From: Asticcacaulis sp. ZE23SCel15
GTDB lineage: Bacteria > Pseudomonadota > Alphaproteobacteria > Caulobacterales > Caulobacteraceae
Assembly (NCBI RefSeq): GCF_030505395.1
Contig: NZ_CP130044.1
Coordinates: 2,341,001 to 2,405,000, forward strand
Direction of reading: 5' to 3'
Length of the DNA: 64,000 nucleotides
Below are positions 33,846 to 41,690 of the stretch, in pieces. The translations under genes were made by a program, and so were the position numbers. The notes beneath the pieces were generated by a model. The model was given only the letters and a program-made list of their open reading frames with translations, made no database searches and was not told the origin of the DNA. The stretch's first letter is position 1. Every line of letters begins with the position of its first letter.

Positions 33846-34719
33846 ATGCTCGAACACAAGAAACACAACCCACTCATTGCTCTGCTCGGTGCGGCTGCAC
33901 TGCTGATGAGCGCTCCCACCCTGGCCGTGGCGGCTGCGGCAACGCCAGCGGCTGAAGCGGCGGCCCCTGCGCCTGTCGAAGCGGCGGCTCCGGCTGACGA
34001 CGCAGCGGCACCTGCCGAAGGCGGTCACTCCGGTCAAATCACCGTATCTTCCATGTTCATGGAAGCTGTGCCGGTCGTTAAGGCCGTCATGATCGGCCTG
34101 GTGCTGGCTTCTATCGTCTCCTGGACCCTGCTGGTTATCAAGTTCCTTGAGTTCGGTGGTCTGAACAAGGCAACCAACAACTATCTGGAAGCTTTCCGCG
34201 ACGCGCGCTCGATCGCCGACATCAACCGCATCTCGGTTTCGGACGAATTTGCCGGTAACCCGCTGGCCGACATGGCTGCCGTGGCCACCGAAGAAGTTCA
34301 GATTTCGAAATCTGCTGGTCTGTCGATCTCCGGTGAACACCGTGAATCAACTCTGCACCGCGCCGAAATCTTCGATCAACGCGGTTCAAGCCGGTCTGGC
34401 CAAGCGCCTGTCGGGTGGTCAGATCTTCCTCGCATCGGTCGGTTCAACCGGTCCGTTCGTCGGTCTGTTCGGTACGGTTTACGGTATCATGAACTCCTTC
34501 ATCGGTATCGCTAACTCGAACACCACCAACCTGGCCGTTGTGGCTCCGGGTATCGCTGAAGCCCTTCTGGCTACCGGTATCGGCCTTGTCGCCGCTATCC
34601 CGGCCGTTGTGTTCTACAACTACTTCAACGCTCAGATCGCCAATTACGGCACCCGCTCGGAGCAATTTGTTTCGGAACTGATGAACTCGCTGTCGCGTCA
34701 ACTCGACAAAGGGGCGTAA
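33846..34719 (+). CDS. exbB: ExbB proton-channel subunit, interrupted by one extra base
   Basis: ExbB/TolQ/MotA-family channel that, with ExbD, uses the proton gradient to drive TonB. The first frame starts at the ATG at 33846 with a signal-like N-terminal helix, an Ala/Pro-rich periplasmic stretch, and the first channel helix at about residues 75-100. It leaves the family at RAE near 34367. The family resumes in the +1 frame with SSINAVQAGLAKRLSGG and the conserved GSTGPFVGLFGTVYGIMNSF, ending at the TAA at 34717-34719. Removing one A from GAAATC (34365-34370) joins the two into a normal 290-residue protein. The intact exbD and tonB genes downstream favour a sequence error over a true pseudogene. 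Confidence 0.85.
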
Positions 34720-34724
34720 TCTAG

Positions 34725-35159
34725 ATGGGAGCCAAGCTATCAGGTGGCGGCGGCTCGAAGTTTCAAATCGAGCAGAACAGCGAAATTAACGTTACGCCGT
34801 TCGTCGATATCATGCTGGTACTTTTGATTATCTTCATGGTGGCCGCGCCTATGGCCACCGTGTCGGTAGAGGTTCAAATGCCAACAGCCGTCGCACCACC
34901 TCAACAGAACCCGCCTAAGCCGGTTTACATATCCATCCAGGAAGATGGCGATGTCTTTATCGGTGACGGTCCCACATCGGTTGATAGCATGGGGGCAGAC
35001 CTCAAGCGACTGATCGGTAAGCGTAATCCCGACGAAGAGCGTATCTTTATTCGTGCAGACAAAAAGGTTCGCTACGGCACCTTTATGGAAGTCATGAACG
35101 CATTGCAGGACAGTGGTTTCTACAGTGTGGCTCTGGTCGGCGAAGACGGTAACAAGTAA
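34725..35159 (+). CDS. exbD: ExbD/TolR family protein
   Basis: A 144-residue single-pass inner-membrane protein that forms the stator with ExbB. The membrane helix at about residues 22-44 carries the essential Asp in VTPFVDIMLVLLIIFM, where the proton-binding residue is Asp28. A periplasmic domain of about 100 residues follows (YISIQEDGDVFIGD, RIFIRADKKVRYG), typical of ExbD. The start lies 5 bases after the exbB stop codon and 16 bases separate its stop from tonB, indicating one operon. The length is usual for the family. Confidence 0.93.
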   Translation: MGAKLSGGGGSKFQIEQNSEINVTPFVDIMLVLLIIFMVAAPMATVSVEVQMPTAVAPPQQNPPKPVYISIQEDGDVFIGDGPTSVDSMGADLKRLIGKRNPDEERIFIRADKKVRYGTFMEVMNALQDSGFYSVALVGEDGNK

Positions 35160-35175
35160 GGAGGGCCCAGACATT

Positions 35176-35895
35176 ATGGTAGAGACCCCCCACAGACGCC
35201 GCGATCCTATTCTTGATCCGCCTGAGAATAAAAACAAAGGCCCGATCTGGATTGGTATTGGCGTTGCCGCCGTATTCCACGTTGCTCTCGGTTACTATAT
35301 CTACAAAGAGAAGTTCGAGATCAAAGAAATCCACTATGAGGATGAGAAGATAGATACGACTCTGGAGGAGCTTCTGCCACCTCCACCGCCGCCTCCGCCG
35401 CCTCCGCCTCCGCCGCCCGATCTGCCGCCGCCACCACCCAAGCTCCAAATTCGTGAGCCGGTTATGACGGATGTACCGGCACCGGAGCCTATCCGGATCG
35501 AGCCAACCAAGAAGGAAGACCGCGTTGACTATGAGGGTCCTCCTCAAGTCATTCCTGGTCCGCCACCACCGCCTGCACCCGTGGTCCCAGCCGGACCGCG
35601 TTACGTGAAAGCGGAATGGGCCAGCTATCCTTCGGGTGAAGCTGCGCTTAACTTCTACCCACCGCGCGCTCTTGACGGTGAAGTCGAAGGTGAAGCCACG
35701 GTCGAATGTACTCTGGCCGGTAACGGCAAGGTTACAGGCTGTTCGGTCATCAGCGAAAAGCCTGCGGGCTATAAGTTTGGTGAGCAAACCGTGAAGCTGC
35801 TGGTGCGTTATGCGCGCGCCAAACCGCAAACGGCTGATGGTGCTATTCAGGACGGCGATAAGATCAAGATCCGCTACCGCTGGACCTTGAACTAG
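35176..35895 (+). CDS. tonB: TonB energy transducer (first copy)
   Basis: A 239-residue TonB. A short cytoplasmic N-terminus is followed by the membrane helix at about residues 24-43, which carries the His (GVAAVFHVALGYY) thought to contact ExbB/ExbD. A Pro-rich periplasmic linker includes a run of fourteen Pro at about 66-80. The C-terminal domain (about 145-239) holds YPSGEAALNFYPPRALDGEVEG and the PQTADGAIQDGDKIKIRYRW end; two Cys (VECTLAGNG, TGCSV) may pair. Upstream AAGGAGG is 12-13 bases from the ATG. The second copy downstream is clearly a duplicate. Confidence 0.93.
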   Translation: MVETPHRRRDPILDPPENKNKGPIWIGIGVAAVFHVALGYYIYKEKFEIKEIHYEDEKIDTTLEELLPPPPPPPPPPPPPPDLPPPPPKLQIREPVMTDVPAPEPIRIEPTKKEDRVDYEGPPQVIPGPPPPPAPVVPAGPRYVKAEWASYPSGEAALNFYPPRALDGEVEGEATVECTLAGNGKVTGCSVISEKPAGYKFGEQTVKLLVRYARAKPQTADGAIQDGDKIKIRYRWTLN

Positions 35896-35913
35896 GCTCA
35901 ACTGATCCAAGTT

Positions 35914-35953
35914 AAAGAAACACCCCGTGGTTTTTGCCACGGGGTGTTTCTTT
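35914..35953 (+). terminator. intrinsic terminator of the exbB-exbD-tonB operon
   Basis: AAAGAAACACCCCGTGG and CCACGGGGTGTTTCTTT form a perfect 17-base stem around TTTTTG, followed by a short T-rich region. It lies 18 bases after the tonB stop codon and separates the second tonB gene. Confidence 0.92.
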
Positions 35954-36254
35954 ATGCGTCAAGTTTACTCATCCGGCGCGCGAATATTTGTGATCACAGT
36001 TTATTGACTTTGAGGCGCAAAAATCTGCGGTACTCTGATGCTGCATTCCCTAGCGTAAGAACAGGGAGGCGTAACAACCATATGTCCTGACGTTTCTTAA
36101 GGTTCATGAGCTTTTGTGTGTCACGGTTTCGTGGCCAAAACCGCTTCATATTTGGCCTTTGGGTTTGTAATGCCCTTGCGCTGGCAGACCCGAAATTGTG
36201 ACATGACAGGCGCAACCGACTGGCGGGCGTCGCGACCTTTTACAGGGGTTAATC

Positions 36255-36962
36255 ATGTCCGAAGTGGCGCACAGCCTTCATCATCCGCTTTTTGCCACGA
36301 CCGGCCAACGCCGGTTGTCGTCGTCTGTCATGGCCGGGCTTGGCATTGCCGCCCTGTTGCATGCGGGGATTGCGGTCTATCTGTTTAATCAGAATTTTCA
36401 GATCATTGAGCCACCAACCCTGCCGCCCGAAGTCATAACCAAGGGCGTTATGGTCAGATTTGCGCCGCCACCGCCTACGCCGCAACCGAAATCACCGCCC
36501 ATTGATCTGCATAAATCCCCGATAACTCCGCTGGCCCCGCCACCGATTCCGGTTGAGCCATCGCCGGTTGATGCGGGCCCTGTGGTCACGACATCGCCGC
36601 CCGTGACGATCACGACGGGCGCACCGACTGAAATTACGGGCACATCCTCGCAACCGGCGGCAAACCCTTATGTAAAGGCGCAGTGGGCCAGCTACCCGAC
36701 CGGGGAGGCGGCGCTGAGCTATTACCCTAAGCGCGCCCTTGACGGCGAAGTCGAAGGGGAGGCGCTGGTGGAATGTACCTTTAACGCAATAGGCAAGATT
36801 ACCGCCTGTGCGGTTTTGTCTGAAAACCCGGCAAAGTATGGCTTTGGACAGGCAACGGTGGATCTGCTGGTTACGCACGCCCGCGCCAAGCCCCAAACTG
36901 CTAACGGTGCCTTACGCGACGGCGATAAGATGAAGATCCGTTATCGCTGGTCGCTTGACTGA
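36255..36962 (+). CDS. second TonB energy transducer
   Basis: A 235-residue TonB paralogue starting at the ATG at 36255 with AGGGG 7 bases upstream. The membrane helix at about residues 24-45 again holds a His (AALLHAGIAVY). The linker is Pro/Thr-rich but lacks the long Pro run of the first copy. The C-terminal domain is nearly identical in plan (YPTGEAALSYYPKRALDGEVEGEA, PQTANGALRDGDKMKIRYRW), including the Cys pair. It has its own 5' region of about 300 bases and its own terminator. The two TonB proteins may serve different receptor sets or conditions. Confidence 0.92.
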   Translation: MSEVAHSLHHPLFATTGQRRLSSSVMAGLGIAALLHAGIAVYLFNQNFQIIEPPTLPPEVITKGVMVRFAPPPPTPQPKSPPIDLHKSPITPLAPPPIPVEPSPVDAGPVVTTSPPVTITTGAPTEITGTSSQPAANPYVKAQWASYPTGEAALSYYPKRALDGEVEGEALVECTFNAIGKITACAVLSENPAKYGFGQATVDLLVTHARAKPQTANGALRDGDKMKIRYRWSLD

Positions 36963-36988
36963 GTAAACGGTAAAATGTGAACATAAAT

Positions 36989-37025
36989 ACTCCGGGTAGT
37001 GATGCCCGGAGTGTTTCGTTTTTGG
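36989..37025 (+). terminator. intrinsic terminator after the second tonB
   Basis: ACTCCGGG and CCCGGAGT pair perfectly around an 8-base loop, followed by GTTTCGTTTTT. It lies 26 bases after the stop codon. Confidence 0.85.
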
Positions 37026-37167
37026 GGGGAGATTGGGGGGAGATAATGAGCAATCGGCGTTAATTGCGTATACGGCGGAGGGGGCGACGGCGCCGACTTA
37101 TGAGATTGCCTGATTGTAATTTAATACGGGCTGGGCGATAGTTCGCGAAAATTGGAACAGGCATCAG

Positions 37168-37935
37168 ATGACATCGCTCATGAACTCAAAGCATATATTC
37201 GCAGGTATAGCCGCCCTTGCGCTGGCATCGGTTGCGGCCTGCACTACCAACGAAACGCTGGGGCGGTCACAGTTGCTGCTGGTTGACAATGCGCAATTGG
37301 CCGAGCCCGCCATGGCGGCCTGGCAGGAAACGCTTAAGACCTCAAAAATCTCCACAGATGCCGAGATGAATTGCCGGGTGAAAACCGTCGGCGCGCGTAT
37401 CGTTCAGGCCGCGGGCCTGTCCGGGCAGGCGTGGGAATATGTAGTGTTCGACAACCCGCAGCCCAATGCCTTTGTCATTCCCGGCAATAAGGTCGGCGTA
37501 AATTCCGGCCTGTTTAAGGTCGTCAAAAACGATGATCAACTTGCGGCGGTTCTGGGCCATGAAACCGGCCACAACATCGCCCAGCATGCCGCCGAGCGTT
37601 ACTCGCAGCAGGTGGCGACCTCGGTCGGTATTCAGGTCGCGGCCGGGGCCACATCTGGCCGTACCCAGCAGGTGATTTCCTCTTACGGTGGCATCGGCGC
37701 GCAATTGGGGGTTATCCTGCCGTTCTCGCGCCAGCATGAACTCGAAGCCGATAAGATCGGCGTCGATCTGATGGTCAGGGCCGGTTACAAACCGTCTGAA
37801 TTGATCGCCCTGTGGCGCAATATGGCCGCACAACGCACCGGCGGGGCCCAGCCGCAGTTCCTGTCGACCCACCCGTCGGATGACACCCGCATCAGCCAGC
37901 TAGAGGCCTATATCAAGTCGAAGGGCTATAGCTGA
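37168..37935 (+). CDS. M48-family metalloprotease lipoprotein
   Basis: A 255-residue envelope zinc protease. The N-terminal signal ends in a lipobox-like VAAC at about residue 25, so it is probably lipidated. The zinc site is HETGH at 131-135 with the third ligand Glu in HELEADKIG. The C-terminal part has the family STHPSDDTRISQLEAY segment. This is the single-domain LoiP/YcaL-like or BepA-core type without TPR repeats, which degrades misfolded outer-membrane proteins. The substrate is inferred from the family. Start candidates are 37168 and 37180; both retain the signal sequence. Confidence 0.9.
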   Translation: MTSLMNSKHIFAGIAALALASVAACTTNETLGRSQLLLVDNAQLAEPAMAAWQETLKTSKISTDAEMNCRVKTVGARIVQAAGLSGQAWEYVVFDNPQPNAFVIPGNKVGVNSGLFKVVKNDDQLAAVLGHETGHNIAQHAAERYSQQVATSVGIQVAAGATSGRTQQVISSYGGIGAQLGVILPFSRQHELEADKIGVDLMVRAGYKPSELIALWRNMAAQRTGGAQPQFLSTHPSDDTRISQLEAYIKSKGYS

Positions 37936-38068
37936 TCCTCCACAGCAAAGTCATTCGCTTGAGCATAATTGTGCCTTTGGCATAACTTCGGGCTTGATCA
38001 CGGACGCGGCCTCGGTTAGAGACAGCGCCCTGACATTGTGTCGTGTACGTTATGTCTTGTGATAGCGT

Positions 38069-38144
38069 GCCGTCTTAGCTCACTTGGTAGAGCGCCAGAT
38101 TGTGGCTCTGGAGGTAGCTGGTTCGAAACCAGCAGACGGTACCA
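38069..38144 (+). tRNA. tRNA-His (GTG), A73 and no encoded G-1
   Basis: A 76-base cloverleaf. The acceptor stem pairs GCCGTCT with AGACGGT (first pair G-U), the D stem is GCTC/GAGC, and the anticodon stem CCAGA/TCTGG holds the loop TTGTGGC with GTG at 38102-38104. The T stem is GCTGG/CCAGC with TTCGAAA, and A73 is followed by an encoded CCA. The base before the acceptor stem is T rather than G, and position 73 is A rather than C. Standard bacterial tRNA-His carries G-1:C73, while a group of Alphaproteobacteria including Caulobacter lacks it. Confidence 0.95.
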
Positions 38145-38253
38145 TCACCAACCTTTCCGTAAATGGTCATATTGCCGCAAGCCGCCATTCTTTTGTGGCG
38201 TCACCATTTTGTTGTGTTTAAACAAACGCCATTCCATGTGAAGCGGATATGCG

Positions 38254-39342
38254 ATGACGGCATCACCCTATAGCGTAATCATCATCGGCGGCGGCATAGT
38301 GGGCCTGTGTGTGGGCTTGAGGGCGCTTGATCTGGGGCTGTCGGCGACGATTGTGGCCAAAGATGATGTGATGGCGACAACCTCGGCCATGTCGGCGGGC
38401 ATGGTGGCTCCGGCGCTGGAGGCCATGACCGAGGCCGATCCAACCTTAAGCTTTGCCCGCTATGCGAACGCGCAGAAATCATGGACCGCCTTTGCGGACG
38501 GCATTGGGCTGACAGCCGTGCTTGAAATGGCGCAGCCCGGCATCTGGCTGTGGGAGCCGGGTCCTTCGGCCGATGACATGCTTAAGCGCTTTACCGATAT
38601 GGGGGCGCGGCCTAAGCTGATGACGGACGCGAGCCTTGGGGCGATCGGCTATGACGCACCGTTTCTGGGGATTGAGATTTCCGGCGACTGGGTAATCTCG
38701 CCGGAACCAGTTTTGGCCTATCTCAAAAACCTGTACCATGAGCGCGGCGGGCAATGGCGTGAGGCGAATGTCCTTAAGGTCGCCGTCCATGAGGTCGTGC
38801 TGACGGATGATGAACGCCTGAGCGCCGGGCATGTGGTGGTGTGCGCAGGCTTTGGTTCGGGGCGCTTTGTGGGGGATGTGCCGTCGCTGTCGGCCCTGTC
38901 GCCGATCAAGGGGCATTTGCTGGATATGACACGCAAGTCTGATTCAGCTTTAGCGGGACGTATGGTGCGCTCGCCGTGGGGTTATTTTGTCTTCTATGAC
39001 GGCCTGTCGAAGTTCGGCGCGACCATGCAGAGCGGACGCGGCGATTTGGATGTCGAAGACAGTGCTGTGGCGTCCCTAAAAGACAAGTCGCTGAAATTCA
39101 CGTCGGGTCTGATGCCCTCGATTGATGAGGATGCGGTGGCGCGGGTCGGGGTGCGGGCCGCCAGTCCCGATCACTGGCCGCTGATCGGTCAGGACGCCGT
39201 GTCTGGCGTGTGGGTGGCCACAGGGATGCGCCGCAATGGCTGGATCTATGCGCCCTATGCCGCCGAAGCGATTATCGCGGGGGTGACCGGTGTAGCTTTG
39301 CCGGACGATGCCGGGCTATATGATCCTAATCGGTTCAATTAA
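38254..39342 (+). CDS. FAD-dependent oxidoreductase (DAO family)
   Basis: A 362-residue flavoenzyme of the D-amino-acid oxidase/glycine oxidase group. The FAD-binding Rossmann fold starts SVIIIGGGIVGLCVG with a GxGxxG motif. The SAGMVAPALEA segment follows in the flavin-binding region, and near the C-terminus RVGVRAASPDHWPLIGQ and ATGMRRNGWIYAP close the FAD site. The length is typical. The amine substrate is unknown; ThiO-like glycine oxidase is one option, but no thiamine genes are nearby. It follows tRNA-His at 110 bases and is on the same strand as the lytic transglycosylase gene, 35 bases upstream of it. Confidence 0.86.
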   Translation: MTASPYSVIIIGGGIVGLCVGLRALDLGLSATIVAKDDVMATTSAMSAGMVAPALEAMTEADPTLSFARYANAQKSWTAFADGIGLTAVLEMAQPGIWLWEPGPSADDMLKRFTDMGARPKLMTDASLGAIGYDAPFLGIEISGDWVISPEPVLAYLKNLYHERGGQWREANVLKVAVHEVVLTDDERLSAGHVVVCAGFGSGRFVGDVPSLSALSPIKGHLLDMTRKSDSALAGRMVRSPWGYFVFYDGLSKFGATMQSGRGDLDVEDSAVASLKDKSLKFTSGLMPSIDEDAVARVGVRAASPDHWPLIGQDAVSGVWVATGMRRNGWIYAPYAAEAIIAGVTGVALPDDAGLYDPNRFN

Positions 39343-39377
39343 CCCCTGGTTAACCATAAGGCGGCAAAATTTGCCGT

Positions 39378-40235
39378 ATGAAATTCGGTTTGATTCCCAC
39401 ATCCGGCGGTGAGGCTGCGGCCAAAACGAGTGCCAATCCGGTCATGCAGGCCCTGCAACGGGCTTCGCAAACGACAGGCGTGGATTTCAGCTATCTGGTC
39501 AAAACCGCCCAGCGCGAAAGCTCGCTCAATCCGCGCGCCAAGGCCCCGACCTCATCGGCGGCGGGCCTGTTTCAGTTTATCGAACAGACCTGGCTGGCCA
39601 CGGTCAAAAGCCACGGCGCCAAGCACGGCTATGGCGCCTATGCCAACCAGATCGTCAAGGGCGCCAATGGTCGCTACAGTGTGCCTGATAGCGCCGCCCG
39701 TAAGCAGGTGCTGGGCCTGCGCTACGATGCCACCGCCGCGTCGACCATGGGGGCGGAACTGACGGCGGGTAATGCCGCCTATCTTAAGGGGCGGACGGGG
39801 CGTAATCCGTCCGCGGGTGAGCTATATGCCGCGCACTTTCTGGGGCCAGCCGGCGCCGCACAACTGATGCAGGCTCATGACAGCCGACCGGGGGCTTCGG
39901 CGGCGGCTCTGTTCCCGCAAGCGGCTTCGGCTAACCGCTCGATATTCTACAAACAGGGCCGGGCGGCCACCGTGGCCGAAGTCATGGCCAATCTGACCAG
40001 CAAGGCGGGCGGGGCGGTGACTATGCCGGATACGCAACCCGATGCCATCGAGGAAAGCTTGAGCGGGTTTTTGGTGGCGCGCGCCCAGAGGGTTGATGCC
40101 AATCAGGCGCTGCTCGACATGATGTTCGGCTCAGACACCGGCGATAAGGGCCTGCTGTTTCAGACCCAACTCCTGTCGGCCTTCGGCCCGGAAAAGGACG
40201 AAGACCGACAAGATAAGAGCGGTCTGTTCGGTTAA
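39378..40235 (+). CDS. lytic transglycosylase-like SLT domain protein
   Basis: A 285-residue protein with an SLT (soluble lytic transglycosylase-like) domain at about residues 25-160. The catalytic Glu candidate is in TAQRESSLNPRA, followed by the family AAGLFQFIEQTWLATV segment and a Y-x-A-HFLG turn (YAAHFLGPAGAAQL). Such enzymes cleave peptidoglycan glycan strands. No signal peptide is obvious at the N-terminus (MKFGLIPTSGGEAAAK), so export may use a flagellar or secretion route, as for some Caulobacterales flagellar muramidases. The C-terminal 100 residues are not a known domain. It is convergent with the Sel1 gene, overlapping it by 4 bases. Confidence 0.8.
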   Translation: MKFGLIPTSGGEAAAKTSANPVMQALQRASQTTGVDFSYLVKTAQRESSLNPRAKAPTSSAAGLFQFIEQTWLATVKSHGAKHGYGAYANQIVKGANGRYSVPDSAARKQVLGLRYDATAASTMGAELTAGNAAYLKGRTGRNPSAGELYAAHFLGPAGAAQLMQAHDSRPGASAAALFPQAASANRSIFYKQGRAATVAEVMANLTSKAGGAVTMPDTQPDAIEESLSGFLVARAQRVDANQALLDMMFGSDTGDKGLLFQTQLLSAFGPEKDEDRQDKSGLFG

Positions 40236-41662
40236 GCTTGTGGGGCCAGCAGGGCTTCGGCGGCGGCCTTTTCGGTCGGTGTCATCCGGCCCTCCAGTAT
40301 TTTAAGCACGGCTTCGGCATTGGGGTGACCGGCCTTTTGCGCCAGCGTCAGCCAGGCATAGGCCTTAGTGTGGTCAGTCTCGCCGCCTTCGCCTTTCATC
40401 ATCATGACCCCCAGGTTAAACATGCCGTCGGCCTGACCGCGCACGGCGGCGGCTTCAAACCATTTGCGGGCCATGACCTGATCCTTGGGCAGTATCTGGC
40501 CGTTATAGAAATAGGTTCCCAGCGCGTTCTGGGCGTCACCGTCGCCGCCTATGGCCGCTTCCTTATAGAGGCTCAAAGCCCGATCGGGATCGGCCTTGAC
40601 GTTCTCGCCCAAATCATAGGCGCGGGCCACCGCATAGGTCGCGCCCGGATGCTTTTGCTTGGCGGCATGCCAGTACCAGTCCAGTGCCTTTTTCGGGGCA
40701 GCTTTAATGGTTTCCTCGCCGGAATAGAGGATATTGGCCAGCGCATACTGGGCGGGGGCATAACCGTGGCTGGCGGTATCCGTGTAGTGTTTTACAGCCT
40801 TGCCCAGATCGCGCGGCGTGTCGTAACCAAAATAGTACATATCTCCCAGAGTTTTACCTGCGGGAGCGTAACCAACATCATAGGCACGGTCGAACCATTT
40901 ACGGACGGCCTTTGGGTCTTTGGGGACATCAAAGCCGATCAGATAGATCTTGGCCAGTGTCATAGATGCTTCGACCATAGGCGTCATGTAATCTGAGGTC
41001 GTCTTATAACTTGACCGGTTGGGTTGCAGGGCCAACTTTTCATACCACCGAATAGCTTCCGGTACGTTCTTCTCGGTGCCAACACCATAAAGGTGCATCT
41101 TGGCGATCATGAGCGCGGCCTCATGATACCCTATCTTGCTATACGATTTTTGGAACATCGCCAGAGATTTTGGGTATTTTCCGGCATTGTAGAGATCAAC
41201 CGCCTCACGCATAGTGGTATCGCGGGCTTCGATATGGGCGCGCCCGGCGGCGAAACCAAAGTCTGCCGGGCCACATCCGCCACCTATACTACGACCGCCG
41301 CCGTCACGGACGCGGTCGCGGAGATAGAAGACATTATATTCATTTGAGGCGTCACCGTATGGGCTTCGAGTGCTAAATCTGTAATCGTCACTCTCGTCAC
41401 GAATAACGCGACGAACATATCCATCTGATCCGGAGCCGCTCGACGACATAAATCCACAAGATGAAGCTGAACTGCGATCGATCGTTAAGGAATTGGTTGG
41501 CGGTTTCAGTTTGCCAAACACGGTGACCGTCGTGATATCGCCCTCGGCAGAGGCAGAATGCTTGGCTGCTGTTTGCGTGGATTGGGCTTGAGCCACCGTC
41601 ACGCCGGGCAGCAATGCGATCGCACCGATCAACAGGTAAGTGTGAATATTGCGCGCTTTCAT
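40232..41662 (-). CDS. exported Sel1-like repeat protein (first of tandem pair)
   Basis: A 476-residue exported protein starting at the ATG at 41662 behind GAGGGGAA; the open frame to 41743 overlaps its neighbour and lacks a signal peptide. The signal peptide ends VAQAQ near residue 25. About eight Sel1/TPR-like repeats of 36 residues run from about 160 to 460 (for example GDAQNALGTYFYNG, GMFNLGVMMMKGEGG, AYAWLTLAQKAGHPNAE). Sel1 repeat proteins act as scaffolds in envelope signalling and cell-shape complexes. The partner here is unknown. It is the close paralogue of the gene 28 bases upstream. Confidence 0.87.
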   Translation of the reverse strand: MKARNIHTYLLIGAIALLPGVTVAQAQSTQTAAKHSASAEGDITTVTVFGKLKPPTNSLTIDRSSASSCGFMSSSGSGSDGYVRRVIRDESDDYRFSTRSPYGDASNEYNVFYLRDRVRDGGGRSIGGGCGPADFGFAAGRAHIEARDTTMREAVDLYNAGKYPKSLAMFQKSYSKIGYHEAALMIAKMHLYGVGTEKNVPEAIRWYEKLALQPNRSSYKTTSDYMTPMVEASMTLAKIYLIGFDVPKDPKAVRKWFDRAYDVGYAPAGKTLGDMYYFGYDTPRDLGKAVKHYTDTASHGYAPAQYALANILYSGEETIKAAPKKALDWYWHAAKQKHPGATYAVARAYDLGENVKADPDRALSLYKEAAIGGDGDAQNALGTYFYNGQILPKDQVMARKWFEAAAVRGQADGMFNLGVMMMKGEGGETDHTKAYAWLTLAQKAGHPNAEAVLKILEGRMTPTEKAAAEALLAPQA

Positions 41663-41690
41663 AATGATTCCCCTCAAACCTGATCTAAAC

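Noticed and set aside
34249-34514. Two overlapping ExbB open frames treated as separate genes
   Set aside because: They are halves of one protein in different frames, and joining them by a one-base deletion gives a complete ExbB.
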